Assembly: GCF_900129115.1 (NCBI RefSeq)
Contig: NZ_FQUR01000006.1
Coordinates: 124,001-188,000, forward strand
Length of the DNA: 64,000 nt
Reading direction: 5' to 3'
Source: Thermoanaerobacter uzonensis DSM 18761
GTDB lineage: Bacteria > Bacillota > Thermoanaerobacteria > Thermoanaerobacterales > Thermoanaerobacteraceae
The position numbers and the translations under genes were made by a program. Below are positions 8,296 to 16,466 of this stretch, piece after piece (within the stretch, counting starts at the first letter, position 1; each line of letters starts with the position of its first letter). Under the pieces are notes generated by a model that did not search any database, was not told the DNA's origin, and saw only the letters and a list, made by a program, of their open reading frames with translations.

Positions 8296-8314
8296 GATAT
8301 TGATAATTATTTTT
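8296..8314 (+). promoter_or_regulatory. Fur-box-like operator upstream of feoA
   Basis: GATATTGATAATTATTTTT matches 15 of 19 positions of the classical Fur box GATAATGATAATCATTATC. It sits just downstream of the expected transcription start, where bound Fur would block initiation. Iron-responsive repression of feoAB is well known in other bacteria; the match here is by eye. Confidence 0.55.
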
Positions 8315-8335
8315 AATTATGGAGGCTGCATATAA

Positions 8336-8578
8336 ATGGGAGAAAATACTATTATAAATCTTATAGAATTAAAGGAAAATCATGAAGGAGAGATTGTATT
8401 AATAAAAGCAGGAAGAGCAGCTACGCAAAGGTTAAATGAAATGGGACTTGTCCCGGGGACAAAAGTTAAGCTGGTTAGAAAAGGTCCTTTAAGGGGCCCT
8501 GTAGAATTGGAGGTTAGGAATTCTCACCTTGTGATTGGATATGGTCTTGCTTCAAAAATATATGTAAAAATCGTCTGA
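8336..8578 (+). CDS. feoA: Ferrous iron transport protein A
   Basis: 80 residues, a single SH3-like FeoA domain (LIELKENHEGEIVLIKAG, RLNEMGLVPGTKVKLVRKGPLRGPVELEVRNSHLVIGYGLA). FeoA is a small cytoplasmic partner thought to modulate the FeoB GTPase. GGAGG at 8321-8325 precedes the ATG by 10 bases. feoB follows 18 bases later. No FeoC is present. Confidence 0.93.
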   Translation: MGENTIINLIELKENHEGEIVLIKAGRAATQRLNEMGLVPGTKVKLVRKGPLRGPVELEVRNSHLVIGYGLASKIYVKIV

Positions 8579-8596
8579 CAGAAAGGGCGATATGCG

Positions 8597-10567
8597 ATGA
8601 AAAAAGAAATAGTTATAGCCTTAGCAGGAAATGCTAATGTGGGTAAAAGTGTCATATTTAATCAATTAACAGGATTGACTCAGATAATTGGCAACTGGCC
8701 GGGAAAAACAGTCGAGAGGGCAGAAGGGGTACTGCGGTTTAAAGGACGAACTATAAAAATTGTTGACCTTCCTGGTATTTATTCACTTTCTGCTTATTCT
8801 CAAGAGGAAATTGTTTCCCGTGAGTTTATAGCTTTTGAAAAACCAGATGTTGTAATAAACGTAGTGGATGCCTCTAATCTTGAGAGAAATTTGTTTTTTA
8901 CAGTGCAACTTTTAGAGCTTCATGTGCCTATGGTTATGGCTTTAAACCAAATGGATTATGCCCTTAAAAAGGGTATAGATATAGATGTAAAGAAGTTAGA
9001 AGAGCTTTTAGGTATTCCAGTTGTAGAAACTGTTGCTACAAAAGGCAAAGGGCTTCAGGAATTAATAAATAAAGTTTTAGAAGTTGTGGATTCGCATAAA
9101 GAAGTGGATGTAAAAGGGTATGATATAAAAGAGGAAAAAGTTCTCAAATACAGAAATGAAGTAAGTGAATCTGTAATGAAAATTTACAACATCCTTTTGA
9201 AACACAATGTAGACCTTATAAATTTGTTTCATCCTTTGTGGATTTCACTAAAACTGATAGAAGAGGATAGCGATATAGTAGAAAAGTTAAAAAAAGAGCC
9301 TAATGGAGAAAAAGCTTATGAAGAAATTCAAAAAGAATTAGAAGGTTTAAAGGCGAAGACAGATAGTCCTCTTGCAACTTTAGTTACAGCAGACAGATAT
9401 GATATTGCTTCTTTTATCGCAAGCCAAACTGTATCAGAGATTCACCATAGAATTACTTGGACTGATTTAATTGACAATGTAGCTCTTCATAAGATATGGG
9501 GCTATATATCAATGTTCATTATTGTATTTATATCTTTTTATGGAATATTTAAATTTGGAGAGTATTTCTCAGGTGTGCTGGAGGACTTTTTTGACGGTTT
9601 TAAGCCTTTAGTGTACAATTTGAATATTCCAAATATGTATAAAGATTTTCTCTGGAATGGGCTTGCTGAAGGGATTATTTCTGCTATAACTATAGTGCTT
9701 CCCTATATATTTCCTTTTTATGTGTTTTTATCAATACTTGAAAACACTGGTTATCTTGCAAGAATTGCATTTTTAATGGATGAGGTTATGCACAAAGTTG
9801 GGCTTCACGGTAAAGCTCTTATTCCAGTATTGATGGGGTTTGGGTGCAATGTCCCTGCAGTATTAGGCACCAAAATTTTAGAAACGGATAGAGAAATATT
9901 TATTGCGTCTTTTATGTCCACTCTTGTGCCTTGTTCTGCAAGAATTGTAATAATTTTGGGAACAATAGGGGTCTTCATGGGGCCACAATACGCACTTGCT
10001 GTTTTTGCCTTAGACGTTTTGGTAGTTTATATAGCGGCGTATTTTGCAAATAAAATTGCACCTGGAAAGCCTTATGATTTGATAATGGAACTTCCTGGCT
10101 ATAGGATGCCTGCTTTAAAGCCTACATTGAAGCAGATATGGTTTAGAATAAAAGACTTTTTGTATGTAGCTCTTCCAATAATTGTAGTTGGCAGCTTGGC
10201 TCTGGAAATATTGAAGTACTCTGGCATATTTAAATATGTGACTTATATAATGGATCCTATTGTTGTAAAATGGTTGGGATTGCCGTCAATAGTTGGGATA
10301 GTATTGATTTTTGGGATACTCAGAAAAGAATTGACACTTATAATGCTTTTAACACTGTCTGGGACAAGTCATATAACACAGATTTTGACGCCGCGGCAGA
10401 TGATTGTCTTTGGTGTTGTTACAATGCTTTATATTCCTTGTATTGCTACAATTGCGGCATTAAAAAGGACAATTGGCTGGAGAAAGACATGGTGGGTAGT
10501 TTTTGCTAATATTTTTATTGCAATACTAATAGGAGGAATATTAAATCGAATTCTTACTTTTATATAA
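8597..10567 (+). CDS. feoB: Ferrous iron transporter FeoB, GTPase-permease
   Basis: 656 residues. The N-terminal G domain shows G1 GNANVGKS (about 10-17), G3 DLPGIYSL and G4 NQMD, followed by a helical GDI-like region. About eight membrane segments from residue 300 on include the two gate repeats (VLMGFGCNVPAVLGTKILE, and the ILRKELTLIML region). The protein imports Fe(II) across the cytoplasmic membrane, the main iron route in an anaerobe. It is co-transcribed with feoA from the promoter at 8258, probably under Fur. Confidence 0.95.
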   Translation: MKKEIVIALAGNANVGKSVIFNQLTGLTQIIGNWPGKTVERAEGVLRFKGRTIKIVDLPGIYSLSAYSQEEIVSREFIAFEKPDVVINVVDASNLERNLFFTVQLLELHVPMVMALNQMDYALKKGIDIDVKKLEELLGIPVVETVATKGKGLQELINKVLEVVDSHKEVDVKGYDIKEEKVLKYRNEVSESVMKIYNILLKHNVDLINLFHPLWISLKLIEEDSDIVEKLKKEPNGEKAYEEIQKELEGLKAKTDSPLATLVTADRYDIASFIASQTVSEIHHRITWTDLIDNVALHKIWGYISMFIIVFISFYGIFKFGEYFSGVLEDFFDGFKPLVYNLNIPNMYKDFLWNGLAEGIISAITIVLPYIFPFYVFLSILENTGYLARIAFLMDEVMHKVGLHGKALIPVLMGFGCNVPAVLGTKILETDREIFIASFMSTLVPCSARIVIILGTIGVFMGPQYALAVFALDVLVVYIAAYFANKIAPGKPYDLIMELPGYRMPALKPTLKQIWFRIKDFLYVALPIIVVGSLALEILKYSGIFKYVTYIMDPIVVKWLGLPSIVGIVLIFGILRKELTLIMLLTLSGTSHITQILTPRQMIVFGVVTMLYIPCIATIAALKRTIGWRKTWWVVFANIFIAILIGGILNRILTFI

Positions 10568-10598
10568 ATATGGTATAATGTGAATAGGTGATAAAATT

Positions 10599-10946
10599 AT
10601 GCCTTATATAATGCCTCAAAAAGAAAAAAGATTAAAAGTGTTGAGAAATGAGTTAGAAAAAGCTATTGATTCTATTATATCTTTAAATCCCGAAAAAGTG
10701 GTATTATTTGGTTCATTGGAAAGAGAAGATGTACATTTAAGAAGCGATATAGACCTTTTGATAATTTGGAAGACTGACCTGCCGTTTTTGGAAAGATTGC
10801 AAGTGTTTTATGATGCTATAAAGTCAAATGTTGCAATGGATATATTGGTTTATACTCCTGAAGAAATTGAAAAATTATATAGGAAAAATAAATTTATAGC
10901 AAAAGTATTAGATGAAGGGCGTGTATTATATGAAAAGAAGCAATGA
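10599..10946 (+). CDS. MNT-type nucleotidyltransferase (HEPN/MNT antitoxin), locus 1
   Basis: 115 residues. The minimal nucleotidyltransferase motif is intact: FGS at about 38-40, then RSDIDLLII supplying the two metal-binding Asp residues, and a third acidic position in MDILVYTPEE. In characterised HEPN/MNT pairs the MNT protein adds AMP units to a Tyr of the HEPN toxin and neutralises it. A TATAAT at 10574-10579 suggests its own promoter just after feoB. It overlaps the HEPN gene. Confidence 0.82.
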   Translation: MPYIMPQKEKRLKVLRNELEKAIDSIISLNPEKVVLFGSLEREDVHLRSDIDLLIIWKTDLPFLERLQVFYDAIKSNVAMDILVYTPEEIEKLYRKNKFIAKVLDEGRVLYEKKQ

Positions 10947-11229
10947 AGAAGAAGCCAAGAGATGGCTTCAACAGGCCAAAAGAGACCTTGATGATGCGAT
11001 TTTTTCAAAAGATGGTCAGCGTTACAACTTAGCTTGCTTTTTATCGCAACAAGCAGCAGAAAAAGCAATAAAAGCTTATCTATACAGTCAAGGTGCAGAA
11101 TTCGTTTGGGGGCATTCTGTTGCTGAACTAATAAATGATGCCATTCAATTTGACGAAAGCTTTGTTGGAAGAAAAAAAGAAGGGAGTTCATTAGATAAGT
11201 ATTATATTCCGACACGTTATCAAGGGTAA
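10930..11229 (+). CDS. HEPN-domain protein, C-terminally shortened (HEPN/MNT toxin, locus 1)
   Basis: 99 residues from the ATG at 10930 (GAAGGG at 10914-10919 lies 10 bases before; an in-frame ATG at 10912 is less likely). The helical HEPN core is recognisable: AKRDLDDAIF, CFLSQQAAEKAIKAYLYSQG, GHSVAEL. The frame stops right after DKYYIPTRY, whereas the second HEPN in this window (57431) continues about 45 residues past the equivalent YYIETRYP. The last helix is therefore missing, and the protein may be an inactive or decayed toxin. The catalytic-type R-x4-6-H motif is not obvious. Confidence 0.7.
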   Translation: MKRSNEEEAKRWLQQAKRDLDDAIFSKDGQRYNLACFLSQQAAEKAIKAYLYSQGAEFVWGHSVAELINDAIQFDESFVGRKKEGSSLDKYYIPTRYQG

Positions 11230-11243
11230 ATAAGATAAAAATT

Positions 11244-11262
11244 TTCCCCCATTAAGGGGGAT
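11244..11262. terminator. Hairpin between converging HEPN and nikO genes
   Basis: CCCCC (11246-11250) and GGGGG (11256-11260) enclose a 5-nt loop with AT-rich flanks; short but strong, probably serving both strands. Confidence 0.6.
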
Positions 11263-11265
11263 TCT

Positions 11266-11994
11266 TTAAATAAGATTAACTTTAAGCAGTAACTCCTCAT
11301 TATTAAGAATTTCCTCAGGTTTACCTACAGTTTCTATTCTATGGTCTTCGTTTAGCACTATTACCATGTCTGAAAGTGTTGCTGCCATGTCAAGGTCGTG
11401 AGTTGCAATGACTATCGTGGTGCCTTTTTTGTTTAATTCTTGTAATTTTCCCAAAAGCCATTTTTTTGACCGTGGGTCAAGGCCATTTGTAGGTTCGTCA
11501 AGAAGCAAAACTTCAGGATTTATCACCATAACTGACGCTAATGCGACTTTTTTCTTTTCTCCGCCGCTTAATCTGTGAGGGGGTCTATCTTTTAATTTTT
11601 CGAGTCCAAAAGAAATAAGAGTTTCTTCCACTATTTTTTGGACTTCGTCTTTCCTTAAGCTCATTTGAAGTGGTGCAAAGGCTACTTCATCAAAAACAGT
11701 AGTGTTAAAAAGTTGTACATCAGAGTCCTGAAACACAAAGCCTACTTTTTTTCTAAATTCATATTCATCAAAAGTTTTTTTATCCCCTAATAGCTTGCCC
11801 AAGGCCCATATTTCACCGCTTTGAGGAGCAATTAAATTGTCCATCAATTTTAAAAGAGTGGATTTCCCACTGCCATTAGCACCGAGAAGGATTAACTTTT
11901 CTCCTTTTTTTACTTCAAAACTTATGTCAATTAAAGCAGGAACTGATTTATTATAAGAGTAGTAGACATTTTTTAATTCAAATACTGTGCTCAT
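11266..11994 (-). CDS. nikO: ECF nickel/cobalt transporter ATP-binding subunit
   Basis: 242 residues with Walker A GANGSGKST (about 33-41), Q-loop GFVFQDSDVQLF, signature LSGGEKKKVALAS, Walker B LLLDEPTNGLDP and switch His in ATHDLDMA. This is the CbiO/NikO/EcfA class. It is last in the operon nikR-nikM-nikN-nikQ-nikO and powers metal uptake by the membrane subunits. AAGGAGG precedes its ATG. Metal choice (nickel rather than cobalt) rests on NikR at the head of the operon. Confidence 0.9.
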   Translation of the reverse strand: MSTVFELKNVYYSYNKSVPALIDISFEVKKGEKLILLGANGSGKSTLLKLMDNLIAPQSGEIWALGKLLGDKKTFDEYEFRKKVGFVFQDSDVQLFNTTVFDEVAFAPLQMSLRKDEVQKIVEETLISFGLEKLKDRPPHRLSGGEKKKVALASVMVINPEVLLLDEPTNGLDPRSKKWLLGKLQELNKKGTTIVIATHDLDMAATLSDMVIVLNEDHRIETVGKPEEILNNEELLLKVNLI

Positions 11995-12004
11995 TTGGTC
12001 CTCC

Positions 12005-12820
12005 TTATGGGTGGATATACCACAAGATGAATAAAAAAGTTGTATTAAAACCTATCCATATATAATCATAAAAAGTTATTTTAAAAGTAGTTATTGTTTT
12101 GTATTCTCCTTTGTAACCCCGCGAAACCATAGCATTGTAAACATCATCACTCAGTTGTTGAGACCTTATCAAAACATTTGCCATAGCAGAAGAGACAAAT
12201 TTTCTTCCTTCTTTGCTGCTAATTTTTTCTACATTTCTACTTTTTCTTGCGAGGAACATGTTTATAGCAATTTCTAAAAGCAAAAAGATATAACGTAAGG
12301 CCATTTCAAGTGTAGCAGTAAAAATGCGGGGAATCTTAAAAGTTCTCAATGCTTTTAAGATTTCTACCCATTTTGTTGATAGAGCTAATATATACACAAA
12401 AGATAAAGATATAAATGACCTCATCATAAAAACAATGGCACTTTCTAATCCTTCTTTTGTTATATAAAAATTTTTTGTGAAATATACTAAAGGCTGCCCT
12501 TCTTTTACTACATTAAAAAGTGAAGGTATCAGGACAATACCTGTAAAAAATATTGAGACTGCTGATACCCTCACAATGTATGTTTTTAAAGGAATTTTAG
12601 AAAAATAAGCCAACAAAAGTGTATAAATAAGAAATATGGTCATAAAAGGTATTGTCTTTCCAAAATTAACTATAATGAGTAATACAAAAAGTGAAATAAG
12701 TTTTATCCTCGTATCAAGAGACTGCATAATACCTTTCTTAACAGAAATTGCATCAGAATAAAACATGTCTTCAAATACACTTTGTATACTTAAGATTGTC
12801 TTTTCTAAAAAGTTATCCAT
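12005..12820 (-). CDS. nikQ: ECF nickel/cobalt transporter transmembrane subunit
   Basis: 271 residues, CbiQ/EcfT family. Several membrane segments in the first half are followed by the cytoplasmic coupling region with the Ala-Arg-Gly-like motifs: KSRNVEKISSKEGRKF and NAMVSRGYKGEYKT, where SRGY is the conserved second coupling motif. It links the ATPase NikO with the substrate-binding NikM. Its start overlaps the end of the upstream gene by 8 bp, indicating translational coupling. Confidence 0.9.
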   Translation of the reverse strand: MDNFLEKTILSIQSVFEDMFYSDAISVKKGIMQSLDTRIKLISLFVLLIIVNFGKTIPFMTIFLIYTLLLAYFSKIPLKTYIVRVSAVSIFFTGIVLIPSLFNVVKEGQPLVYFTKNFYITKEGLESAIVFMMRSFISLSFVYILALSTKWVEILKALRTFKIPRIFTATLEMALRYIFLLLEIAINMFLARKSRNVEKISSKEGRKFVSSAMANVLIRSQQLSDDVYNAMVSRGYKGEYKTITTFKITFYDYIWIGFNTTFLFILWYIHP

Positions 12821-13130
12821 TTTTTTTCTGGGGTTTTCCCATAATCCTCCCTAATATTGCAAATATCAATACAATAGCTGCAATTCCTACAACTGCTGAA
12901 AAAATATAACCTAAAGCTTGTTGAAAGAAATTAGCATCAAATCCTGGTATACTGTAATCGGGTAATATTGCTTTTATAACTTCTGAAAATCGGTTCATTC
13001 CCTCAGGTATATATCCTATCATGCTCTTTATTTCATCTAAGCCCCATTCTCCCCATGCTGAACCAGGAGCTAAAAGTCCGAGGGGAGTGAGAAGTATTAT
13101 AACTATAGCTGCAATGTAGAACTTTTTCAT
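12813..13130 (-). CDS. Small accessory membrane component of the nickel ECF transporter (NikN/CbiN-like)
   Basis: 105 residues with a membrane segment at each end (about 4-24 and 72-94) and an extracytoplasmic middle containing APGSAWGEWGLDEIKSMIGYIPEGM. That layout matches the CbiN/NikN/NikL-type accessory subunits found between the M and Q components. Such subunits aid metal loading of NikM. The exact subfamily is uncertain; assignment rests mainly on topology and position. Confidence 0.7.
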   Translation of the reverse strand: MKKFYIAAIVIILLTPLGLLAPGSAWGEWGLDEIKSMIGYIPEGMNRFSEVIKAILPDYSIPGFDANFFQQALGYIFSAVVGIAAIVLIFAILGRIMGKPQKKNG

Positions 13131-13819
13131 CTATTATCACCTCTAAGCCTATATGAGAATTTATATAATATATTTTCTTCGTCTAATTTTTGTAAATAAT
13201 ATACTACAAGACCTGTTATAACAGCTTCTACAATACCAGCTACAGTAAGATGAGCAAACATCATTGCAGGTATTGCTACGTTTAATCCATAAGGAAAATA
13301 TAGTGGTGTTCCATTTGCTGTATGAAAAAGCAATGGTTGAAGTCCAAGTTCTATTGCTGTAGCAAGAGCTGCAGCATTTATTCCTACATATCCCCCTATA
13401 GCAGATGATAAAACCTTATTTAGTTTGAGAGATAACATGAGCCTGTAAATTCCATATCCCACAAAAGGAGCTATAAATCCCATGTTAAAGCTGTTTGCTC
13501 CAAGAGCTAAAATTCCTCCATCGCCAAAAAGCAATGCTTGAATAAATAAGGCTATCGTAAGAGATATACTTGCTGCCCAGGGCCCTAAAGTTATAGCAAG
13601 TAGAGTTGCTCCAATTGCGTGGGCAGTTGTACCTCCTGGTATTGGTACGTTAAACATCATTATTGTAAAGGCAAAAGCTGACCCTATTGCCATAGCAGGA
13701 ACATCCTTTTTGTCAAAACTTTTGTTGACTTTTTTTGCTGCAATTGTCAACACTGGTACCATAGCAGCACCCATAACGGCACAGGTTTGGGGACTTATAT
13801 ATCCCTCTGGTATGTGCAT
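13127..13819 (-). CDS. nikM: ECF nickel/cobalt transporter substrate-binding membrane subunit
   Basis: 230 residues, about seven membrane segments. The protein begins Met-His-Ile-Pro-Glu-Gly, and the N-terminal Met/His2 coordinates the metal in CbiM/NikM structures. The conserved PGGTTAHAIGA (second His) and ALGANSFNMGFIAPFVGYGIY are present. Its stop touches the start of the next gene. It follows nikR by about 17 bp and is part of the same operon. Confidence 0.92.
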   Translation of the reverse strand: MHIPEGYISPQTCAVMGAAMVPVLTIAAKKVNKSFDKKDVPAMAIGSAFAFTIMMFNVPIPGGTTAHAIGATLLAITLGPWAASISLTIALFIQALLFGDGGILALGANSFNMGFIAPFVGYGIYRLMLSLKLNKVLSSAIGGYVGINAAALATAIELGLQPLLFHTANGTPLYFPYGLNVAIPAMMFAHLTVAGIVEAVITGLVVYYLQKLDEENILYKFSYRLRGDNR

Positions 13820-13836
13820 AAAATTACCCCCTTTAT

Positions 13837-14262
13837 TTATAAATTTTCCCCTGTTGTTGTCGTTACTAATTTTCCATGTTTTACTCCTTTTGTGCTTATT
13901 ATTTCATCTGCAATTTTTGTAATTTCCTTTGCGGTACCTTTTACTACCATTATTTCGAGGCAGTTGTGTTCATCAAGGTGTACGTGCATTGTTGAGATTA
14001 TGTTTTGATAGTGCTTATGTTGTAGGTCTGTCAGTTTGTCACTTATTTCTCTCACTTCATGATTAAAAACATATGTAATTGTTCCAATAGTTTCCACATC
14101 TTCTGCTTCCCACTGATTTTCCACTATAAAATCTCTTATCAAATCTCTTATGGCTTCGGATCTGTTATTGTAGTTTTTTCTCTTTATAAGCTCGTCAAAT
14201 TGATAAAGAAGTTTTGATTCCATTGAAACTCCAAAACGCGTTATTTCTTCCAGACCTATCAC
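13837..14262 (-). CDS. nikR: Nickel-responsive regulator NikR
   Basis: 141 residues. The N-terminal ribbon-helix-helix ([38 protein letters not shown], about 7-45) precedes an ACT-like metal domain. High-affinity nickel ligands are all present in [15 protein letters not shown] (His, His, Cys) plus an upstream His in FNHEVRE/HKHYQN. NikR represses nickel uptake when nickel is replete. It heads the importer operon and would autoregulate it. Confidence 0.93.
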   Translation of the reverse strand: MIGLEEITRFGVSMESKLLYQFDELIKRKNYNNRSEAIRDLIRDFIVENQWEAEDVETIGTITYVFNHEVREISDKLTDLQHKHYQNIISTMHVHLDEHNCLEIMVVKGTAKEITKIADEIISTKGVKHGKLVTTTTGENL

Positions 14263-14291
14263 TCCCCTAAAATGGTGTCATCTTCTTAAAA

Positions 14292-14320
14292 ATAATAGCA
14301 CTATTTTATGGTGGAGTCAA
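14292..14320 (-). promoter_or_regulatory. Promoter of the nikR-nikMNQO operon
   Basis: On the minus strand TTGACT (14315-14320) and TATTAT (14292-14297) are 17 bp apart. A short palindrome (AATAG-TG-CTATT) overlaps the -10 and could be part of a NikR operator, but I could not match it to a known NikR consensus. Confidence 0.7.
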
Positions 14321-14438
14321 TTTAAAAAATTAATTTTAGCTTAATTTTCAATTAATATTGCTTTAATGTTTAGGTTATAAAATGAACTTGAAAGTTGATG
14401 GTAGACCATCAACTAAAATAAAAGAAAGGGTGGTTCAA

Positions 14439-15017
14439 ATGAACAAAAAATTAATGACTTATGTTGTTACAGGGGCAATGGCTATAGGATTACTAGGAGG
14501 AGCATCTTATCAAGGAATTGCTAAGGCTCAAACAAATGCTCCCGCTCCTTCAGCTGTGACGTCTACTGTTACTACACAATCTGACCAACAAAACATAAAC
14601 GAACAGCAACCAATGTATCAAGGCACAATAAAAGTTGCAAATTCTCAAGACAATGTAAAAGACAATGCAATAGACAATGAAAAAAATCTAAAAGACAACG
14701 AGACGCAAGAAAGCGCGAAGTTGGCTTCTCTTGCAAAGATAACTCCTGATGAGGCAAAAGCTGCAGCATTGAAAGTTGTACCAGGTACAGTGACAAAAGT
14801 AAGTCTTGACAACGAAAATGGATATCTTGTATACAGCGTAGAAGTAAAGACTGCTAATGGAGTAGTAGATGTAAAAGTTGATGCAGGTAATGGTACAGTT
14901 TTAGCGCAAGATAAAGACCAAGACAATGAAAAATCCAAAGAAAAGATTAGTGAAGGCGAAAAAGCAAATGCTCCTGACAATGACACTGTCCAACTTGAAC
15001 AACAAGGAGAAAACTAA
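14439..15017 (+). CDS. Exported PepSY-domain protein
   Basis: 192 residues from the ATG at 14439, chosen because AAAGGGTGG lies just upstream and the sequence then starts with a signal peptide (MNKKLMTYVVTGAMAIGLLGGASYQGIAKAQ). An upstream ATG at 14382 would bury it. After a low-complexity Asn/Asp/Gln-rich linker, residues about 100-155 form one PepSY domain (ITPDEAKAAALKVVPGTVTKVSLDNENGYLVYSVEV, DVKVDAGNGTVLA). PepSY domains are thought to inhibit or modulate secreted proteases. A 9-bp hairpin (14393-14401 / 14406-14414) lies in the leader; a terminator follows. Confidence 0.85.
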   Translation: MNKKLMTYVVTGAMAIGLLGGASYQGIAKAQTNAPAPSAVTSTVTTQSDQQNINEQQPMYQGTIKVANSQDNVKDNAIDNEKNLKDNETQESAKLASLAKITPDEAKAAALKVVPGTVTKVSLDNENGYLVYSVEVKTANGVVDVKVDAGNGTVLAQDKDQDNEKSKEKISEGEKANAPDNDTVQLEQQGEN

Positions 15018-15028
15018 ATAAATCTAAG

Positions 15029-15054
15029 AAAAGAGGCGTTTTGCCTCTTTTTTA
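15029..15054 (+). terminator. Terminator after the PepSY gene
   Basis: AAAAGAGGC (15029-15037) pairs with GCCTCTTTT (15043-15051), with a T-run. Confidence 0.9.
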
Positions 15055-15055
15055 G

Positions 15056-15084
15056 TTGAATATGTTAACGATTTAATATATAAT
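15056..15084 (+). promoter_or_regulatory. Promoter of the Mn2+ riboswitch-oadB-oadG unit
   Basis: TTGAAT (15056-15061), 17-bp spacer, TATAAT (15079-15084). The expected start near 15091 coincides with the first base of the riboswitch. Confidence 0.8.
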
Positions 15085-15089
15085 GAAAC

Positions 15090-15197
15090 ATAAAAGGGGA
15101 GTAGCTTGCCACACATTGTGGTTTGACCTGTCGTCAGCACGAGAGATTTTCTCCGGCAGGTCAAAAACTCCATGCGGAGTTTGAGCAAGACCTTTAT
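15090..15197 (+). ncRNA. yybP-ykoY (manganese) riboswitch aptamer
   Basis: The sequence carries the family signatures in order: AAAGGGGAGTAGC at the 5' side, CTGTCGTCAGCACGAGAG in the first internal loop region, TCTCCGGCAGGTC, a small hairpin (ACTCCATGCGGAGT), and GAGCAAGACCTTT closing the P1 stem (AAAGG with CCTTT). This is the yybP-ykoY class, established as a Mn2+ sensor that normally controls Mn2+ exporters and related proteins. Here it lies 60 nt before a Na+-pump beta-subunit gene, with a terminator between. Confidence 0.93.
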
Positions 15198-15226
15198 AGT
15201 GTTTACCACTATAAGGGTCTTTTTTA
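15187..15226 (+). terminator. Riboswitch-controlled terminator (expression platform)
   Basis: A 15-bp stem (15187-15201 with 15207-15221, one G-U pair) has a 5-nt loop and a T-run. Its 5' arm starts with the AAGACCTTT that also closes the aptamer P1 stem, so aptamer and terminator are mutually exclusive. Mn2+ binding should stabilise the aptamer and let transcription continue (ON switch). Confidence 0.88.
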
Positions 15227-15257
15227 TTTATATTTACAAAAGAAGGGAGTATATACA

Positions 15258-16367
15258 ATGAATGCTTTTATAGAAGGTATATTAAATCTTACACCAGGTC
15301 ATATTATAATGTTTATCATTGGGAGTATTCTCATATATCTTGCGATAAAAAAAGAATACGAGCCAATGTTACTTTTGCCTATAGGATTTGGTATAATACT
15401 TGCAAATATCCCGCTTTCATCTGCTATAGGCGAAAATGGTTTTCTTACAATTCTATACAATGCTGGAATAAGTACGGAACTTTTCCCTATTCTCATTTTT
15501 ATTGCAGTTGGGGCAATGGTAGATTTTTCACCACTTCTTAAGCAACCGTTAATGATATTTTTTGGCGCGGCAGCGCAATTAGGAATATTTTTAACTATAA
15601 TTTTTGCACATATGCTGGGCTTTAATTTAAAAGAAGCAGCTGCTATAGGCATAATTGGCGCTGCAGATGGCCCTACATCTATTTATGTAGCTAATTTGTT
15701 TGCACCAAAGCTTTTGGGTGCTATATCAGTTGCAGCTTATTCATATATGGCATTAGTTCCAATAATCCAGCCCTTTGTGATAAAAATGCTTACCAGTGAA
15801 GAAGAACGAAAAATTAGAATGGATTTACGCATGAATGAAGTTTCAAAAACAACTAAAATACTTTTTCCAATAGCAGTGACATTTGTAGCAGGAATTTTAG
15901 TACCAACTAGTGTTCCACTTGTAGGTTCTTTGATGTTTGGTAACCTCATAAGAGAAAGTGGGGTAGTAGAACGGCTTTCAAAAGCTGCACAAAATGAACT
16001 TGCCAATCTTGTGACACTTTTACTTGGGATAACAATAGGTTCTACTATGACTGCCGACAAATTTTTGACACCTACAACTCTTTTGATATTTGGAATGGGG
16101 CTTATAGCATTTATATTTGATACAGCAGGAGGAGTATTGTTTGCAAAGTTTTTAAATTTGTTTTTAAAAAATAAAGTCAATCCAATGGTAGGAGCTGCTG
16201 GAATCTCAGCCTTTCCAATGGCGTCTCGTGTCATACAGAAAATAGCCCAAAAAGAAGACCCTACAAATTTTATTTTAATGCAGGCTGTAGGAGCAAATGT
16301 TGCAGGTCAGTTAGGTTCTATCATAGCAGGAGGTATTGTAATAGCACTGGTAAGTTCTATTATGTAA
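15258..16367 (+). CDS. oadB: Na+-translocating decarboxylase beta-subunit family membrane protein
   Basis: 369 residues from ATG 15258, which has GAAGGGAG (15242-15249) ahead of it; a longer frame from 15123 runs through the riboswitch and is not translated. About 10 membrane segments. Family signatures include PLLLPIGFG, IGAADGPTSIYVAN (with the key Asp of the Na+ path), LLLGITIGSTMTAD, AGGVLFAK and the C-terminal MVGAAGISAFPMASRV and GANVAGQLGS. In known enzymes this subunit couples biotin-carboxyl decarboxylation to Na+ export. No alpha or biotin-carrier gene is adjacent, and expression is under a Mn2+ riboswitch, so the role here may differ. Confidence 0.9.
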   Translation: MNAFIEGILNLTPGHIIMFIIGSILIYLAIKKEYEPMLLLPIGFGIILANIPLSSAIGENGFLTILYNAGISTELFPILIFIAVGAMVDFSPLLKQPLMIFFGAAAQLGIFLTIIFAHMLGFNLKEAAAIGIIGAADGPTSIYVANLFAPKLLGAISVAAYSYMALVPIIQPFVIKMLTSEEERKIRMDLRMNEVSKTTKILFPIAVTFVAGILVPTSVPLVGSLMFGNLIRESGVVERLSKAAQNELANLVTLLLGITIGSTMTADKFLTPTTLLIFGMGLIAFIFDTAGGVLFAKFLNLFLKNKVNPMVGAAGISAFPMASRVIQKIAQKEDPTNFILMQAVGANVAGQLGSIIAGGIVIALVSSIM

Positions 16368-16466
16368 TTGAAAGTTATGCAATTAAAAGTGTAGAGTTTG
16401 GATTACAGGGAAGAGGTTTTTAGATACTTTCATTAGAGGAGCTAAAATTTGAAAGAGGTGAACAAA

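Noticed and set aside
15123-15257. 45-codon N-terminal extension of oadB
   Set aside because: It would translate the riboswitch and terminator; the ATG at 15258 has a good Shine-Dalgarno site and starts at the usual family N-terminus.
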